A stretch of 64,000 bases of DNA from Solimonas sp040754295 (lineage in GTDB: Bacteria; Pseudomonadota; Gammaproteobacteria; Nevskiales; Nevskiaceae): NCBI GenBank assembly GCA_040754295.1, contig JBFMCQ010000006.1:1-64000 (forward strand), read 5' to 3'. Below are positions 9,885 through 17,980 of this stretch, piece after piece (position 1 is the stretch's first letter; each line of letters opens with the position of its first letter). The notes below the pieces were generated by a model. The model did no database searches and was not told the origin of the DNA. It saw nothing but the letters and a program-made list of their open reading frames with translations. Position numbers and translations under genes: made by a program.

Positions 9885-11519
9885 TCAGAACTGCACGAAT
9901 TCGAGGTCGGCGTTGGTCGGTGTGGTAGCGGCCGCCGTCGGGCGCGCCGCGCGCACCGCCGGGCGCGTCTTGGCCGGCGTCGGCGGCGTGTGCGTGCGAC
10001 GGACGGCCGCTGCGTCGGCATCGCCGGTGTGGAAGAACGCCATCAGCGACTGCAGTTGCTGGGCCTGTCCGCTCATCTCTTCGGCCGTCGCCGCCAGCTC
10101 TTCCGAGGCAGCCGCCCCCTGCTGCGTGGCCTGATTGAGCTGCGACATCGCGGTATTGATCTGGGCGATGCCGGACGACTGCTCGGTCGATGCCGCGGCG
10201 ATCTGCTGCACCAGGTCGGACGTTTTCTTGATCGCCGGCACGATTTCGTCGAGCAGCTTTCCGGCGCGCTCCGCAAGCGAGACGCTGCTCTTGGCGACTT
10301 CGCCGATCTCCTGCGCGGCGACCTGGCTGCGCTCGGCGAGCTTGCGCACTTCTGCAGCGACCACGGCAAAGCCCTTGCCGTGCTCACCGGCCCGCGCGGC
10401 CTCAATGGCCGCGTTGAGCGCGAGCAGATTGGTCTGGTAAGCGATGTCGTCGATGATGCCGATCTTCTCGGCAATGCTCTTCATCGCCGTGACGGTGTCA
10501 CGCACGGCCTCGCCGCCTTCGCCGGCCTCGTGGGCGGCGCGCGAGGCGATGCCGTCGGTCTGGCGCGCGCTCTCGTTGTTCTGAGTCACCGACGCCGACA
10601 TCTGCTCGATGGCGGAGCTGGTCTGCTCGACGCTGGCCGCCTGTTCGCTCGTGCTCTGACTGAGCGACTGCGCGGTGGAGCTGACCTGCTCCGAGGCGCT
10701 CGACAGCGTCGATGCCGCGCCCCGGACTTCCGAGATGATCTGCGCGAGCTTTTCAATCATGTTCTTCATCGCCGCCAGCAGCTGGCCGGTTTCATCGCGG
10801 CTGGACACGCTGATCTGCGCCGCGAGATCGCCCTCTGCCAGGCGCTGTGCCGCACGCACGGCTTCGGCGAGCGGCCGCGTCACCGAACGCGTGATCCAGA
10901 ACGCCACGCCGAATCCGATCATGGCGGCGGCCAGGGTCAGCGTGAACAGGAGCCGGCGCGCGGAGGTGTAGGTCGCAGCTGTCTCCTTGCCGGCCGCGTC
11001 CATCTCCTCACCCATGAGTGCCAGCAGATCGTTGACAGCGGCGAAGTAGGTTCGCATCCGCGCACCGACCTCACCACGCAGCAGCTGGCGCGCCTCGCCG
11101 GCGCGGCCGCTGGTTGCGAGTTTGATGATCTGATCCTGGCCGTCGATGGAGGCAACGCGTGCGTCGACCAGCTTGCCCAGCAGCTCCCGGCCACGCTCGC
11201 TGGTGACCAGGGTATCCAGGCGTTCGATGCGGTCCTTGATCGTCTGCCGCGCTCGCTGTATGCGCTCGACCTCTGCAGCGATTTCATCTCGCCCTTCCGC
11301 CAGCAGCATGTCCCGCATCGCGTTGGCGATGAGATTGACGTTATCGATGACGTCGTTGGCCGCGACGGTACTCGGATATCTGGCGTTGACCATGATGCCG
11401 ATTTCGGTGTTGAGTTCGGACAGCCGCGCGGTACCGATCGCGGCAACGCCGCACAACAGCGAAATCACCAGGCTGAAGCCGACGGTCAGGCGCATGCCGA
11501 TTTTCATGTTGCGGAACAC
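9885..11519 (-). CDS. Methyl-accepting chemotaxis protein
   Basis: Transmembrane chemoreceptor of 544 aa. TM1 is near residues 12-32, followed by a periplasmic segment of about 150 aa that looks like a four-helix-bundle sensor, TM2 near 190-210 (LFTLTLAAAMIGFGVAFWI), a HAMP domain and a long coiled-coil signalling domain. The hairpin tip is QTNLLALNAAIEAARAGEHG near residues 360-380. The tail ends LEFVQF and lacks a clear NWETF-type CheR-tethering pentapeptide. The GTG at 11519 is favoured by AGGAG eight bases upstream and by the usual MFRNMKIGMRL start; ATG 11507 would instead give a 4-bp overlap with cheA. The ligand cannot be read from the sequence. Confidence 0.93.
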   Translation of the reverse strand: MFRNMKIGMRLTVGFSLVISLLCGVAAIGTARLSELNTEIGIMVNARYPSTVAANDVIDNVNLIANAMRDMLLAEGRDEIAAEVERIQRARQTIKDRIERLDTLVTSERGRELLGKLVDARVASIDGQDQIIKLATSGRAGEARQLLRGEVGARMRTYFAAVNDLLALMGEEMDAAGKETAATYTSARRLLFTLTLAAAMIGFGVAFWITRSVTRPLAEAVRAAQRLAEGDLAAQISVSSRDETGQLLAAMKNMIEKLAQIISEVRGAASTLSSASEQVSSTAQSLSQSTSEQAASVEQTSSAIEQMSASVTQNNESARQTDGIASRAAHEAGEGGEAVRDTVTAMKSIAEKIGIIDDIAYQTNLLALNAAIEAARAGEHGKGFAVVAAEVRKLAERSQVAAQEIGEVAKSSVSLAERAGKLLDEIVPAIKKTSDLVQQIAAASTEQSSGIAQINTAMSQLNQATQQGAAASEELAATAEEMSGQAQQLQSLMAFFHTGDADAAAVRRTHTPPTPAKTRPAVRAARPTAAATTPTNADLEFVQF

Positions 11520-13660
11520 GGTGTGGTCTCCTTGGATGACATTTGAAGTGCCGTGCCGGAAGCGGCATCTGCCGGTACCTGCGCGCGGGTGGTGGAGGTG
11601 AGCAGGGCCGGCGCGTCGACAATCAGCGCGACTTCGCCGCTGCCGAGAATCGTCGAGCCGGCGATGCCGCTCTGGTTACGCAGCAGCGGACCCAGTGGCT
11701 TGATCACGGTCTGCAGTTCGCCACGCAGGCGGTCGACAACCAGGCCGGCTTTGCCGCCGCCGCAACGCACGACGACGATGTTCTCGGATTTCGGCGCGCT
11801 GCCGCCGATGGCGAGCAGATCGCGCAGCCGCCGGCACGCCAGCACTTCACCGCGCAGTTCGAGATAGCCGAGTTCGACCGTGGCGCGCCGAGCGCCACTG
11901 GGCATCTCCAGGCACTCGACGACGATGTCCAGCGGTAACACGAACTGGCGCCCGGCAATCTCGACCAGGAAGCCGTCGATGATCGCGAGCGTCAACGGCA
12001 ACCGGATCCGGATCCGCGTGCCGTGGCCGCTGCGACTGCGCACGTCGATGGAGCCGCGCAGCGCTTCGATGTTGCGCCGGACGACGTCCATGCCGACGCC
12101 GCGACCCGAGAGATTGGAGACCTGCTCCGCGGTCGACAGGCCCGGCTCGAAGATCAGTGCGTAGACCTGTTCATCGCTGAGTGTTCGCCCCGGTTCGACA
12201 AGTCCGCACTCGACCGCTTTGCGCAGGATGCGGTCGCGGTCCAGGCCGCGACCATCGTCGGCGACTTCGATGACGATGCTGCCGGACTCGTGATACGCGC
12301 TCAGCTTCACGGTGCCGGCGGGCGGCTTGCCGGCGGCACGGCGCACCTCAGGGGGCTCGATGCCATGGTCGATGGCATTGCGGACCAGGTGTGTCAGCGG
12401 GTCGCGGATTTTCTCGACCACGGTCTTGTCGAGCTCGGCATCCTCGCCGGCGATCTCCAGCCGGATGTCCTTGCCGAGCTCACGACTGACATCGCGCACC
12501 ACGCGCTGGAAGCGGCGGAAGGTGTCGCCGATCTCGACCATGCGCAGCGCCAGCGTGCGGTCGCGGATGCGCTCGACCATGCGATTCAACAGGCCCATGG
12601 TTTCCTGCAACGCTGGCGTTCCAGCTGCGCTTGCCAGCAACGTGGCCGATGCGCTGGTGATCAGCATTTCGCCGACGTCGTTGATCAGGTCTTCGAGTTT
12701 CTGCGCGTCGACACGCACCAAGGCGGCGTCTTTGCGCTCCGGCGCCTCGCCGCGCGGCGGCGGGCAGGGCGCGTCGCCGCGCGGCGTTGCGGCCGGGGCG
12801 GCGACGGTGATACGTGCGCGCTCGGTGGCAGTCAGCGCGCCGCAGGACTGCAGTATCTCGCCGCCGCGCATGGCGCCTTCTGGCAGCGCCTGCAGCAGCT
12901 CGCGGTAATCGGCCAGCGCACAGTGCGGTGTCAGCACACGGATACAGCTGTCGTCGCGGACAAACTCGAAAATCGCCTCGATCGTTGCGGCCGGCGCGTC
13001 GGTCCACAGCCGCACCTCGAAGCCGAGATAGCAGCACTCGGGGTCCATCTCCGGCGCCGGCGGCATCCGGTCACAGACCGTCGTGATGTCGGTGCGGCCG
13101 AGCGTCCCGAGTTCTCGCAGCAGCAGCTGCGGATCGAGGCCGCGGCGCATCACGTCAGGGCACAGACGGATCGAGACGTGCCAGGCGTCGTTAACCACCG
13201 CATCGGCGCCAGCGGGCGAGGGCAATGCCGGTGCCGGCCCGGCGGCGTCGGCGGGCGCCGCCCGGTGCGGTGCCGAATAGGCCGACAGGCGTGCTTGCAG
13301 CGCTAGCGCGCGCTCGTCGATGGCGACGGGATCGTGATCGGAGGCGTGCGCGAGCTGGGCCAGCATCGCGCCAAGCTGGTCGGTGCAGTCGAGCAGCAGC
13401 GCAATCAGTGTGACGTCGACGGCTAGCTCACCGGAGCGGACGCGGTCGAGCACCGTCTCGAGCGCGTGGGCAAACGCAACGATGGCATTGAGGTCGAACA
13501 GGCCGGCCGACCCCTTGATCGTGTGGGCGGCGCGGAACAAAGCTGCGATGGCTTCGCGGTTGCCGCCATCGCGCTCGATCTGCAGGATTGCGTCCTCCAT
13601 CACTGCGAGCAGGTCGCTGCTTTCGGCGAGGAAGGTATTGAAGATGTCGGCGTGGCTCAT
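11504..13660 (-). CDS. cheA: Chemotaxis histidine kinase CheA
   Basis: A 718-aa sensor kinase. P1 Hpt carries the phospho-histidine H46 (AAHTIKGSAG). A P2-like segment lies at about 150-260 (WHVSIRLCPDVMRRG to CIRVLTP). The dimerisation domain follows, then the ATPase with the N box HLVRNAIDHG near 420, VADDGRGLDRD near 467 and GRGVGMDVV near 517, and a C-terminal CheW-like regulatory domain. There is no receiver domain on the kinase. It overlaps the STAS gene by ATGA and extends into the receptor gene. A P2-like domain suggests that a receiver protein encoded elsewhere docks here. Confidence 0.96.
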   Translation of the reverse strand: MSHADIFNTFLAESSDLLAVMEDAILQIERDGGNREAIAALFRAAHTIKGSAGLFDLNAIVAFAHALETVLDRVRSGELAVDVTLIALLLDCTDQLGAMLAQLAHASDHDPVAIDERALALQARLSAYSAPHRAAPADAAGPAPALPSPAGADAVVNDAWHVSIRLCPDVMRRGLDPQLLLRELGTLGRTDITTVCDRMPPAPEMDPECCYLGFEVRLWTDAPAATIEAIFEFVRDDSCIRVLTPHCALADYRELLQALPEGAMRGGEILQSCGALTATERARITVAAPAATPRGDAPCPPPRGEAPERKDAALVRVDAQKLEDLINDVGEMLITSASATLLASAAGTPALQETMGLLNRMVERIRDRTLALRMVEIGDTFRRFQRVVRDVSRELGKDIRLEIAGEDAELDKTVVEKIRDPLTHLVRNAIDHGIEPPEVRRAAGKPPAGTVKLSAYHESGSIVIEVADDGRGLDRDRILRKAVECGLVEPGRTLSDEQVYALIFEPGLSTAEQVSNLSGRGVGMDVVRRNIEALRGSIDVRSRSGHGTRIRIRLPLTLAIIDGFLVEIAGRQFVLPLDIVVECLEMPSGARRATVELGYLELRGEVLACRRLRDLLAIGGSAPKSENIVVVRCGGGKAGLVVDRLRGELQTVIKPLGPLLRNQSGIAGSTILGSGEVALIVDAPALLTSTTRAQVPADAASGTALQMSSKETTPCSAT

Positions 13661-13998
13661 GGCGCGGCCACTTCCGCGCGCGCCGCGTCACCGCGGGTTG
13701 CATCCATGTCGAACCAGCGTTCGGCCGCGCAGCGGCGCATCGTCGCCTGCACCGGGGCGCTAACGTCGATCAGGCGCACGCGCCTGCCGGCACCGCGCGC
13801 CTCGCGCCGCAGCAGCAGCAACAGCTGCAGGCCGGCGGTATCGAAGCGTTCCACGCCGGACAGGTCGAGGTCGATGTGATCGGCACGCGCAAGAGCCGCG
13901 AGCAGCGGCGCTTTGGCCCGGGTTACCGTGTCGATCGCCAGTGATCCCCGTACCACGATGGCGTAGCCGTTGTCCTGCTCCTCGGTCGTGATCTGCAT
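13657..13998 (-). CDS. STAS-domain protein (anti-anti-sigma-factor-like), first gene of the che operon
   Basis: A 113-aa single STAS domain. LDLSGVERFDTAGLQLLLLL contains the DTAG motif in which T54 sits where SpoIIAA-type proteins are phosphorylated on Ser/Thr. Start: ATG 13998 preceded by AGGGG; the upstream open sequence is not STAS-like. It overlaps the cheA start by four bases, so it is co-translated with the kinase. STAS proteins are known at the head of some chemosensory clusters, for example V. cholerae cluster III. Its role there is unclear; serving as an output partner is an inference. Confidence 0.88.
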   Translation of the reverse strand: MQITTEEQDNGYAIVVRGSLAIDTVTRAKAPLLAALARADHIDLDLSGVERFDTAGLQLLLLLRREARGAGRRVRLIDVSAPVQATMRRCAAERWFDMDATRGDAARAEVAAP

Positions 13999-14314
13999 GA
14001 ATGCCCCTTTCACCACGCGACTGTCCGGATTGCAGACGTCCGCTGCGGGGTGAACGGGTGGGTCGGTTTGGCTGGCCGGGCGCTTGAGCCGACGAACGGT
14101 TAGATTAGGCAACCGTGCGGTCGCCGCGGCGCTGCGCGGTTACGATGCGGGCTACGACTTTCTCGACGTTCGATCAGCGACTCATCAAAAAAGGGGCACT
14201 GGTCCAGCAGCGGCGGATCAGAGCGCCGTAGTTGCGCTTCACGGTGAACCGCCGCGCACCGATTGCTAGACTGCGAACGATCGGGGTTCAGGGAGCGGAG
14301 GCGTAAGCGAAGGC
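13999..14314. other. Divergent intergenic region between the che and pqi operons
   Basis: 316 bp with no convincing gene. A small inverted repeat ACGGTT-N9-AACCGT lies at 14096-14116, about 100 bp upstream of the STAS start, and could be an operator. Promoters for both operons should be here, but no strong -35/-10 pair stands out. Confidence 0.5.
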
Positions 14315-14911
14315 GTGTTGGCGATCTGCGAGCACTGCGATGCCGTATACGAGCGCCGGCGGCTCGCGCGGGGCGAGGCGGCGTATTGCCTGCGCTGCGG
14401 CGCGGAGCTGTACCGCAACCGCCCGCTCGACATCGACGCGATGCTGGCGATCACGCTCGCCAGCCTGATCTTCTTCGTCATCGCCAATGCCTATCCCGTC
14501 ATGGTCATGGAGTTCGGCGGCTCGCGCACCGATGCGACGCTGTGGGATGCGATCCTCGCCAGCTACGACGCCGGCGTCGGCGTCATTGCGGTCGTCGCCG
14601 CGGCCTGCATCTTCTTCCTGCCGCTGTCGCAGATCCTGCTGTTTTCGTACGTGCTGCTTCCGCTGCGCGCCGGGCGCGTGCCGCGCGGCTTCATCGTCGC
14701 GATGCATGCGATCCGCCACACGCGCCAATGGAGCATGGTCGAGGTGTTCATGGTGGGCGTGTTGGTGTCGGCGGTGAAGCTCGCCGAGGAGGCGGACATC
14801 GCGCCGGGGATCGGCCTGTGGGGCTTCGCGCTGCTGACGATCCTGCTGACACTGCTGTCGACGTTCGATCTGCACGAGCTGTGGGATCTGGCGGCGGAGG
14901 CGCGTGCATGA
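14315..14911 (+). CDS. pqiA: PqiA-family membrane protein, N-terminal half
   Basis: A 198-aa inner-membrane protein corresponding to the first half of E. coli PqiA/LetA. A zinc-ribbon-like pair of CxxC motifs (CEHCDAVY and CLRCGAELY) starts the protein, followed by about four membrane helices (MLAITLASLIFFVIANAYPV, GVIAVVAAACIFFLPL and others). The GTG at 14315 begins the protein just before the first cysteine pair; a TTG one codon later is an alternative. It overlaps the next PqiA-like gene by ATGA. PqiA works with the MCE protein PqiB in lipid movement across the envelope. Confidence 0.88.
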   Translation: MLAICEHCDAVYERRRLARGEAAYCLRCGAELYRNRPLDIDAMLAITLASLIFFVIANAYPVMVMEFGGSRTDATLWDAILASYDAGVGVIAVVAAACIFFLPLSQILLFSYVLLPLRAGRVPRGFIVAMHAIRHTRQWSMVEVFMVGVLVSAVKLAEEADIAPGIGLWGFALLTILLTLLSTFDLHELWDLAAEARA

Positions 14912-15576
14912 CGGCAGGCCCTCGCCCACACGAGTCGCCTTCGGCGACAGGATCGCCCACCGCCCGCGAGCTCGGCATCGTCGCCTGTCACGCCTGCGGT
15001 GCGGTCTACCGCCTGCCGGCGAATGCGGGCGATGCCTATTGCCGCCGCTGCCACGTGCAGCTGCGTTGGCGCAAGGCGGACAGCATCGCGCGCAGCTGGG
15101 CGTTTCTGATCGCTGCGGCGATTCTGTATCTGCCGGCCAACCTGATCCCGATCATGCATACCTCGACGCTGCTGGAGCAGCGCTCCGACACGATCATGAG
15201 CGGCGTGATCGCGCTCTGGGAGGCGGGCTCGCCGGAAGTGGCGGTCATCGTCTTCGCCGCCAGCATCGGCATTCCGATCCTCAAGATCGTGGCACTGGCG
15301 CTGCTGCTGGTCACTGCACAGCGCGGTAGCGCCTGGCGGCGCCCGGACCGCGCGCGGCTCTATCGTGTGCTGGAGTTCGTCGGCTACTGGTCGATGCTCG
15401 ACGTCTTCGTCGTTGCGCTGCTGGTCGCGCTCGTGCACTTCCGCAGCTTCGCCGACATCGAGCCCGGCGGCGGTGCCGTAGCCTTCGCCGCGGTCGTCGT
15501 GCTGACGATGCTGGCGTCGAAGAGCTTCGATCCACGGCTGATCTGGGATGGGCGGCCACGGATGGCGCCGGCATGA
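14908..15576 (+). CDS. pqiA: PqiA-family membrane protein, C-terminal half
   Basis: A 222-aa protein homologous to the second half of PqiA. It has its own zinc-ribbon pairs (CHACGAVY and CRRCHVQL) and about four membrane helices (FLIAAAILYLPANLIPIM, VIVFAASIGIPILKIVALAL and others). PqiA is normally one protein with two such repeats; here each repeat is a separate gene, joined by 4-bp overlaps on both sides. The ATG at 14908 is set by the overlap with the upstream stop. Confidence 0.88.
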   Translation: MTAGPRPHESPSATGSPTARELGIVACHACGAVYRLPANAGDAYCRRCHVQLRWRKADSIARSWAFLIAAAILYLPANLIPIMHTSTLLEQRSDTIMSGVIALWEAGSPEVAVIVFAASIGIPILKIVALALLLVTAQRGSAWRRPDRARLYRVLEFVGYWSMLDVFVVALLVALVHFRSFADIEPGGGAVAFAAVVVLTMLASKSFDPRLIWDGRPRMAPA

Positions 15577-17231
15577 CGGATTCCGATACCGCCGGGCACA
15601 CGCCCGTGGGGGGCGGGCTGCCGCAGCCCGAAGTGCGGCGGCCGCATCGCTGGCGGATCTCGCTGGTCTGGCTGGTGCCGGTCGTCGCGGCGCTGATCGG
15701 CGTCGGCCTGCTGGTCCGCGCGATGCTGTCGGCGGGCACGGTCATCGAGATCACCTTCGACTCCGCGGAAGGTCTGCAGCCTGGGCAAACCGAGGTGCGT
15801 TACAAGGACGTCGTCGTCGGCATCGTGCGCGGTATCTCGCTGACCGAGGATCTGGAAAAGGTCGTCGTCATCGTCGAGCTCGACCGCCACGCCAGCCGGC
15901 TCGCCGTCGACGACACGCGCTTCTGGGTCGTGCGCCCGCGCATCGACACCAGCGGCATCTCCGGACTCGGCACGCTGGTCTCCGGCGTCTACATCAGCCT
16001 CGACGTCGGCAAGTCCGCGGAGCCGCGGCGCGAGTTCGTCGGCCTCGACAACGCACCGGCGGTGACCAGCGACCGCGAGGGCACGAGCTACCTGCTGCGC
16101 AGCGCCACGCTCGGCTCGCTCGGCGTCGGCTCGCCGGTGTACTACCGTCGCATTCAGGTCGGGCGCATCGGCGCCTACGAGCTGCGCCCCGACGGCCGCG
16201 GAGTGACGATACAGATTTTCATCGACGCGCCGTACGACGGCTTCGTCACCGCCAACAGCCGCTTCTGGCACGCGAGCGGCATCGACCTCTCGGTCGGCGC
16301 CAGCGGCGTGCAGATCGACACCGAGTCGGTCGCCGCGGTGCTGGCTGGCGGCGTGGCGTTCATCACGCCCGAAGAGGGCGAGCAGGCCGGCGCCGGCACC
16401 GAGTACTGGCTGCACGAGAACCGCGTGAGCGCGCTCAAGCCGCCGTCCGGCCCGCCGCAGCGCGTGCGCATGCGCTTTGCCGAATCGCTGCGCGGCCTGG
16501 CGATCGACGCGCCAGTCGACTTCCGCGGCGTCGAGCTCGGCAAGGTCGAATCGATCGCGCTCGAGTACGACGCACAGCGCGGACAGTTCTTCGGCGACGT
16601 CGTCGCTCGCGTGTTCCCGTGGCGGCTCGGCTCCGCCTACCAGACGCTGCGCGCGGAGGGCAGCAACGGCGACGACCGTGCGCTGCTGCAGCGCCTCGTC
16701 GAGGAGGGGCTGCGCGCACAGCTGCGCAGCGGCAACCTGCTCACCGGCCAGCTGTACATCGCGCTGGACATGACTGGGCGTCCGCACAGCGGCGAGCTTC
16801 CCCAGCCGCCGCCGGCCGGCCCGCTGCCGATTCCGACCGAGCAGGGCAGTCTGGCGCAGCTGCAGACGCAGATCGGCGAGATCGTCGAGCAGCTGAGCCG
16901 CGTGCCGTTCGCCGATATCGGCAAGGATCTGCGCGCGACGATCCGCAGCGCCGATACGCTGCTCGAGCGCCTGGAAGGCGAGCTCGCACCGGAGGCGGCG
17001 AAGACGCTCGCCGAGGCGCAGCGCGCGCTGGAGGCGGCCAGCCGCGGCGTGCTGTCGGGTGATTCGGCGCTGCAGCAGGATCTGCGGCAGACGCTCGACG
17101 AGCTCGAGCGCGCGGGCCGCTCGCTGCGCAATCTGTCCGATTACCTGCAACGCCATCCGGAAGCGCTGCTGCGTGGCAAGGGCGCGTCCGACGAGCCCGC
17201 CGTGGCCCCGGATCAGGAGGAGCGCCGATGA
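15573..17231 (+). CDS. pqiB: PqiB-like MCE protein (intermembrane lipid transport)
   Basis: A 552-aa periplasm-spanning protein. One N-terminal membrane anchor (ISLVWLVPVVAALIGVGLLV, residues about 28-47) is followed by three MCE/MlaD domains: ITFDSAEGLQPGQTEVRYKD, then SATLGSLGVGSPVYYRRIQ, then FAESLRGLAIDAPVDFRGVE. A C-terminal coiled-coil region (about 420-540) closes it. E. coli PqiB has the same three-MCE layout at 546 aa and forms a needle-like channel toward the outer membrane. It overlaps both neighbours by four bases. Confidence 0.92.
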   Translation: MTDSDTAGHTPVGGGLPQPEVRRPHRWRISLVWLVPVVAALIGVGLLVRAMLSAGTVIEITFDSAEGLQPGQTEVRYKDVVVGIVRGISLTEDLEKVVVIVELDRHASRLAVDDTRFWVVRPRIDTSGISGLGTLVSGVYISLDVGKSAEPRREFVGLDNAPAVTSDREGTSYLLRSATLGSLGVGSPVYYRRIQVGRIGAYELRPDGRGVTIQIFIDAPYDGFVTANSRFWHASGIDLSVGASGVQIDTESVAAVLAGGVAFITPEEGEQAGAGTEYWLHENRVSALKPPSGPPQRVRMRFAESLRGLAIDAPVDFRGVELGKVESIALEYDAQRGQFFGDVVARVFPWRLGSAYQTLRAEGSNGDDRALLQRLVEEGLRAQLRSGNLLTGQLYIALDMTGRPHSGELPQPPPAGPLPIPTEQGSLAQLQTQIGEIVEQLSRVPFADIGKDLRATIRSADTLLERLEGELAPEAAKTLAEAQRALEAASRGVLSGDSALQQDLRQTLDELERAGRSLRNLSDYLQRHPEALLRGKGASDEPAVAPDQEERR

Positions 17232-17845
17232 GCCTGCGAGTGCTGCGACCGGTGCTGCTGACCGCGGCCGCGCTCTTGAGCGCCTGCGGCAGCAGTGTGC
17301 CGACGCGCTTCTATACGCTGCTACGTCCGGCCGCCGCTGCGACCGCGGCGCAGACCCCGCCGCCGTACGCGATCGAGGTGCTGCGCGTCTCCGTGCCGGA
17401 GCAGGTCGACGTGCCGCAGCTGGTGCTGCGCACCGGCGACGGCGAGCTGGCGCTGGTCGAGACGCGGCAGTGGATCGCGCCGGTCGGCCGCGAAGTCCGC
17501 GCCGCGGTATCGGACCGGCTGGTGCACGAGCTGGGTGTGGCCGACGTATCGGATCTGGCGCGCCCGGCCGGTCTGAGCGTGCGCCGCATCCGCATCGACG
17601 TTTCGCGCTTCGAGTCGGTGCTCGGCGCTTACGCGCTGCTCGAAGCCGGCTGGAGCGTGACCGACGAGGCGCGCGGCGTGGTGCTCACCTGCGCGACGCG
17701 CGTGCGCGAGCCGGTCCCCGCCGGCTACGAGGCGCTCGTCGCAGGCCATCAGCGCACAGTGGCACGGCTCGCGGCCGAGATCGCCGCGGCGCTGCGCAGC
17801 ATCGACGCCGGAGCGGCGGCCGGCTGTCCCGCACAGCCGCGATAG
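17228..17845 (+). CDS. pqiC: PqiC-like outer-membrane lipoprotein
   Basis: A 205-aa lipoprotein of the ABC-transport auxiliary (PqiC/YmbA) family. A signal peptide ends with the lipobox LLSACGSS, and the mature part begins PTRFYTLLRP, typical for the family. It overlaps pqiB by ATGA and closes the pqi operon. Known role in the family: outer-membrane partner of the PqiB needle. Confidence 0.88.
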   Translation: MSLRVLRPVLLTAAALLSACGSSVPTRFYTLLRPAAAATAAQTPPPYAIEVLRVSVPEQVDVPQLVLRTGDGELALVETRQWIAPVGREVRAAVSDRLVHELGVADVSDLARPAGLSVRRIRIDVSRFESVLGAYALLEAGWSVTDEARGVVLTCATRVREPVPAGYEALVAGHQRTVARLAAEIAAALRSIDAGAAAGCPAQPR

Positions 17846-17980
17846 CGCGCGGCGGCGCCCGCGCGAGCGTCGCTCGAACACGCGATTTCATGCAAGATCG
17901 GAGCGGATTCGTCAGACTTGCGCCTGTGCGCGAGCCGACTCGCGCGGATCATCTTTCGCCGCCCGAAGCCGCAAGCCGCC

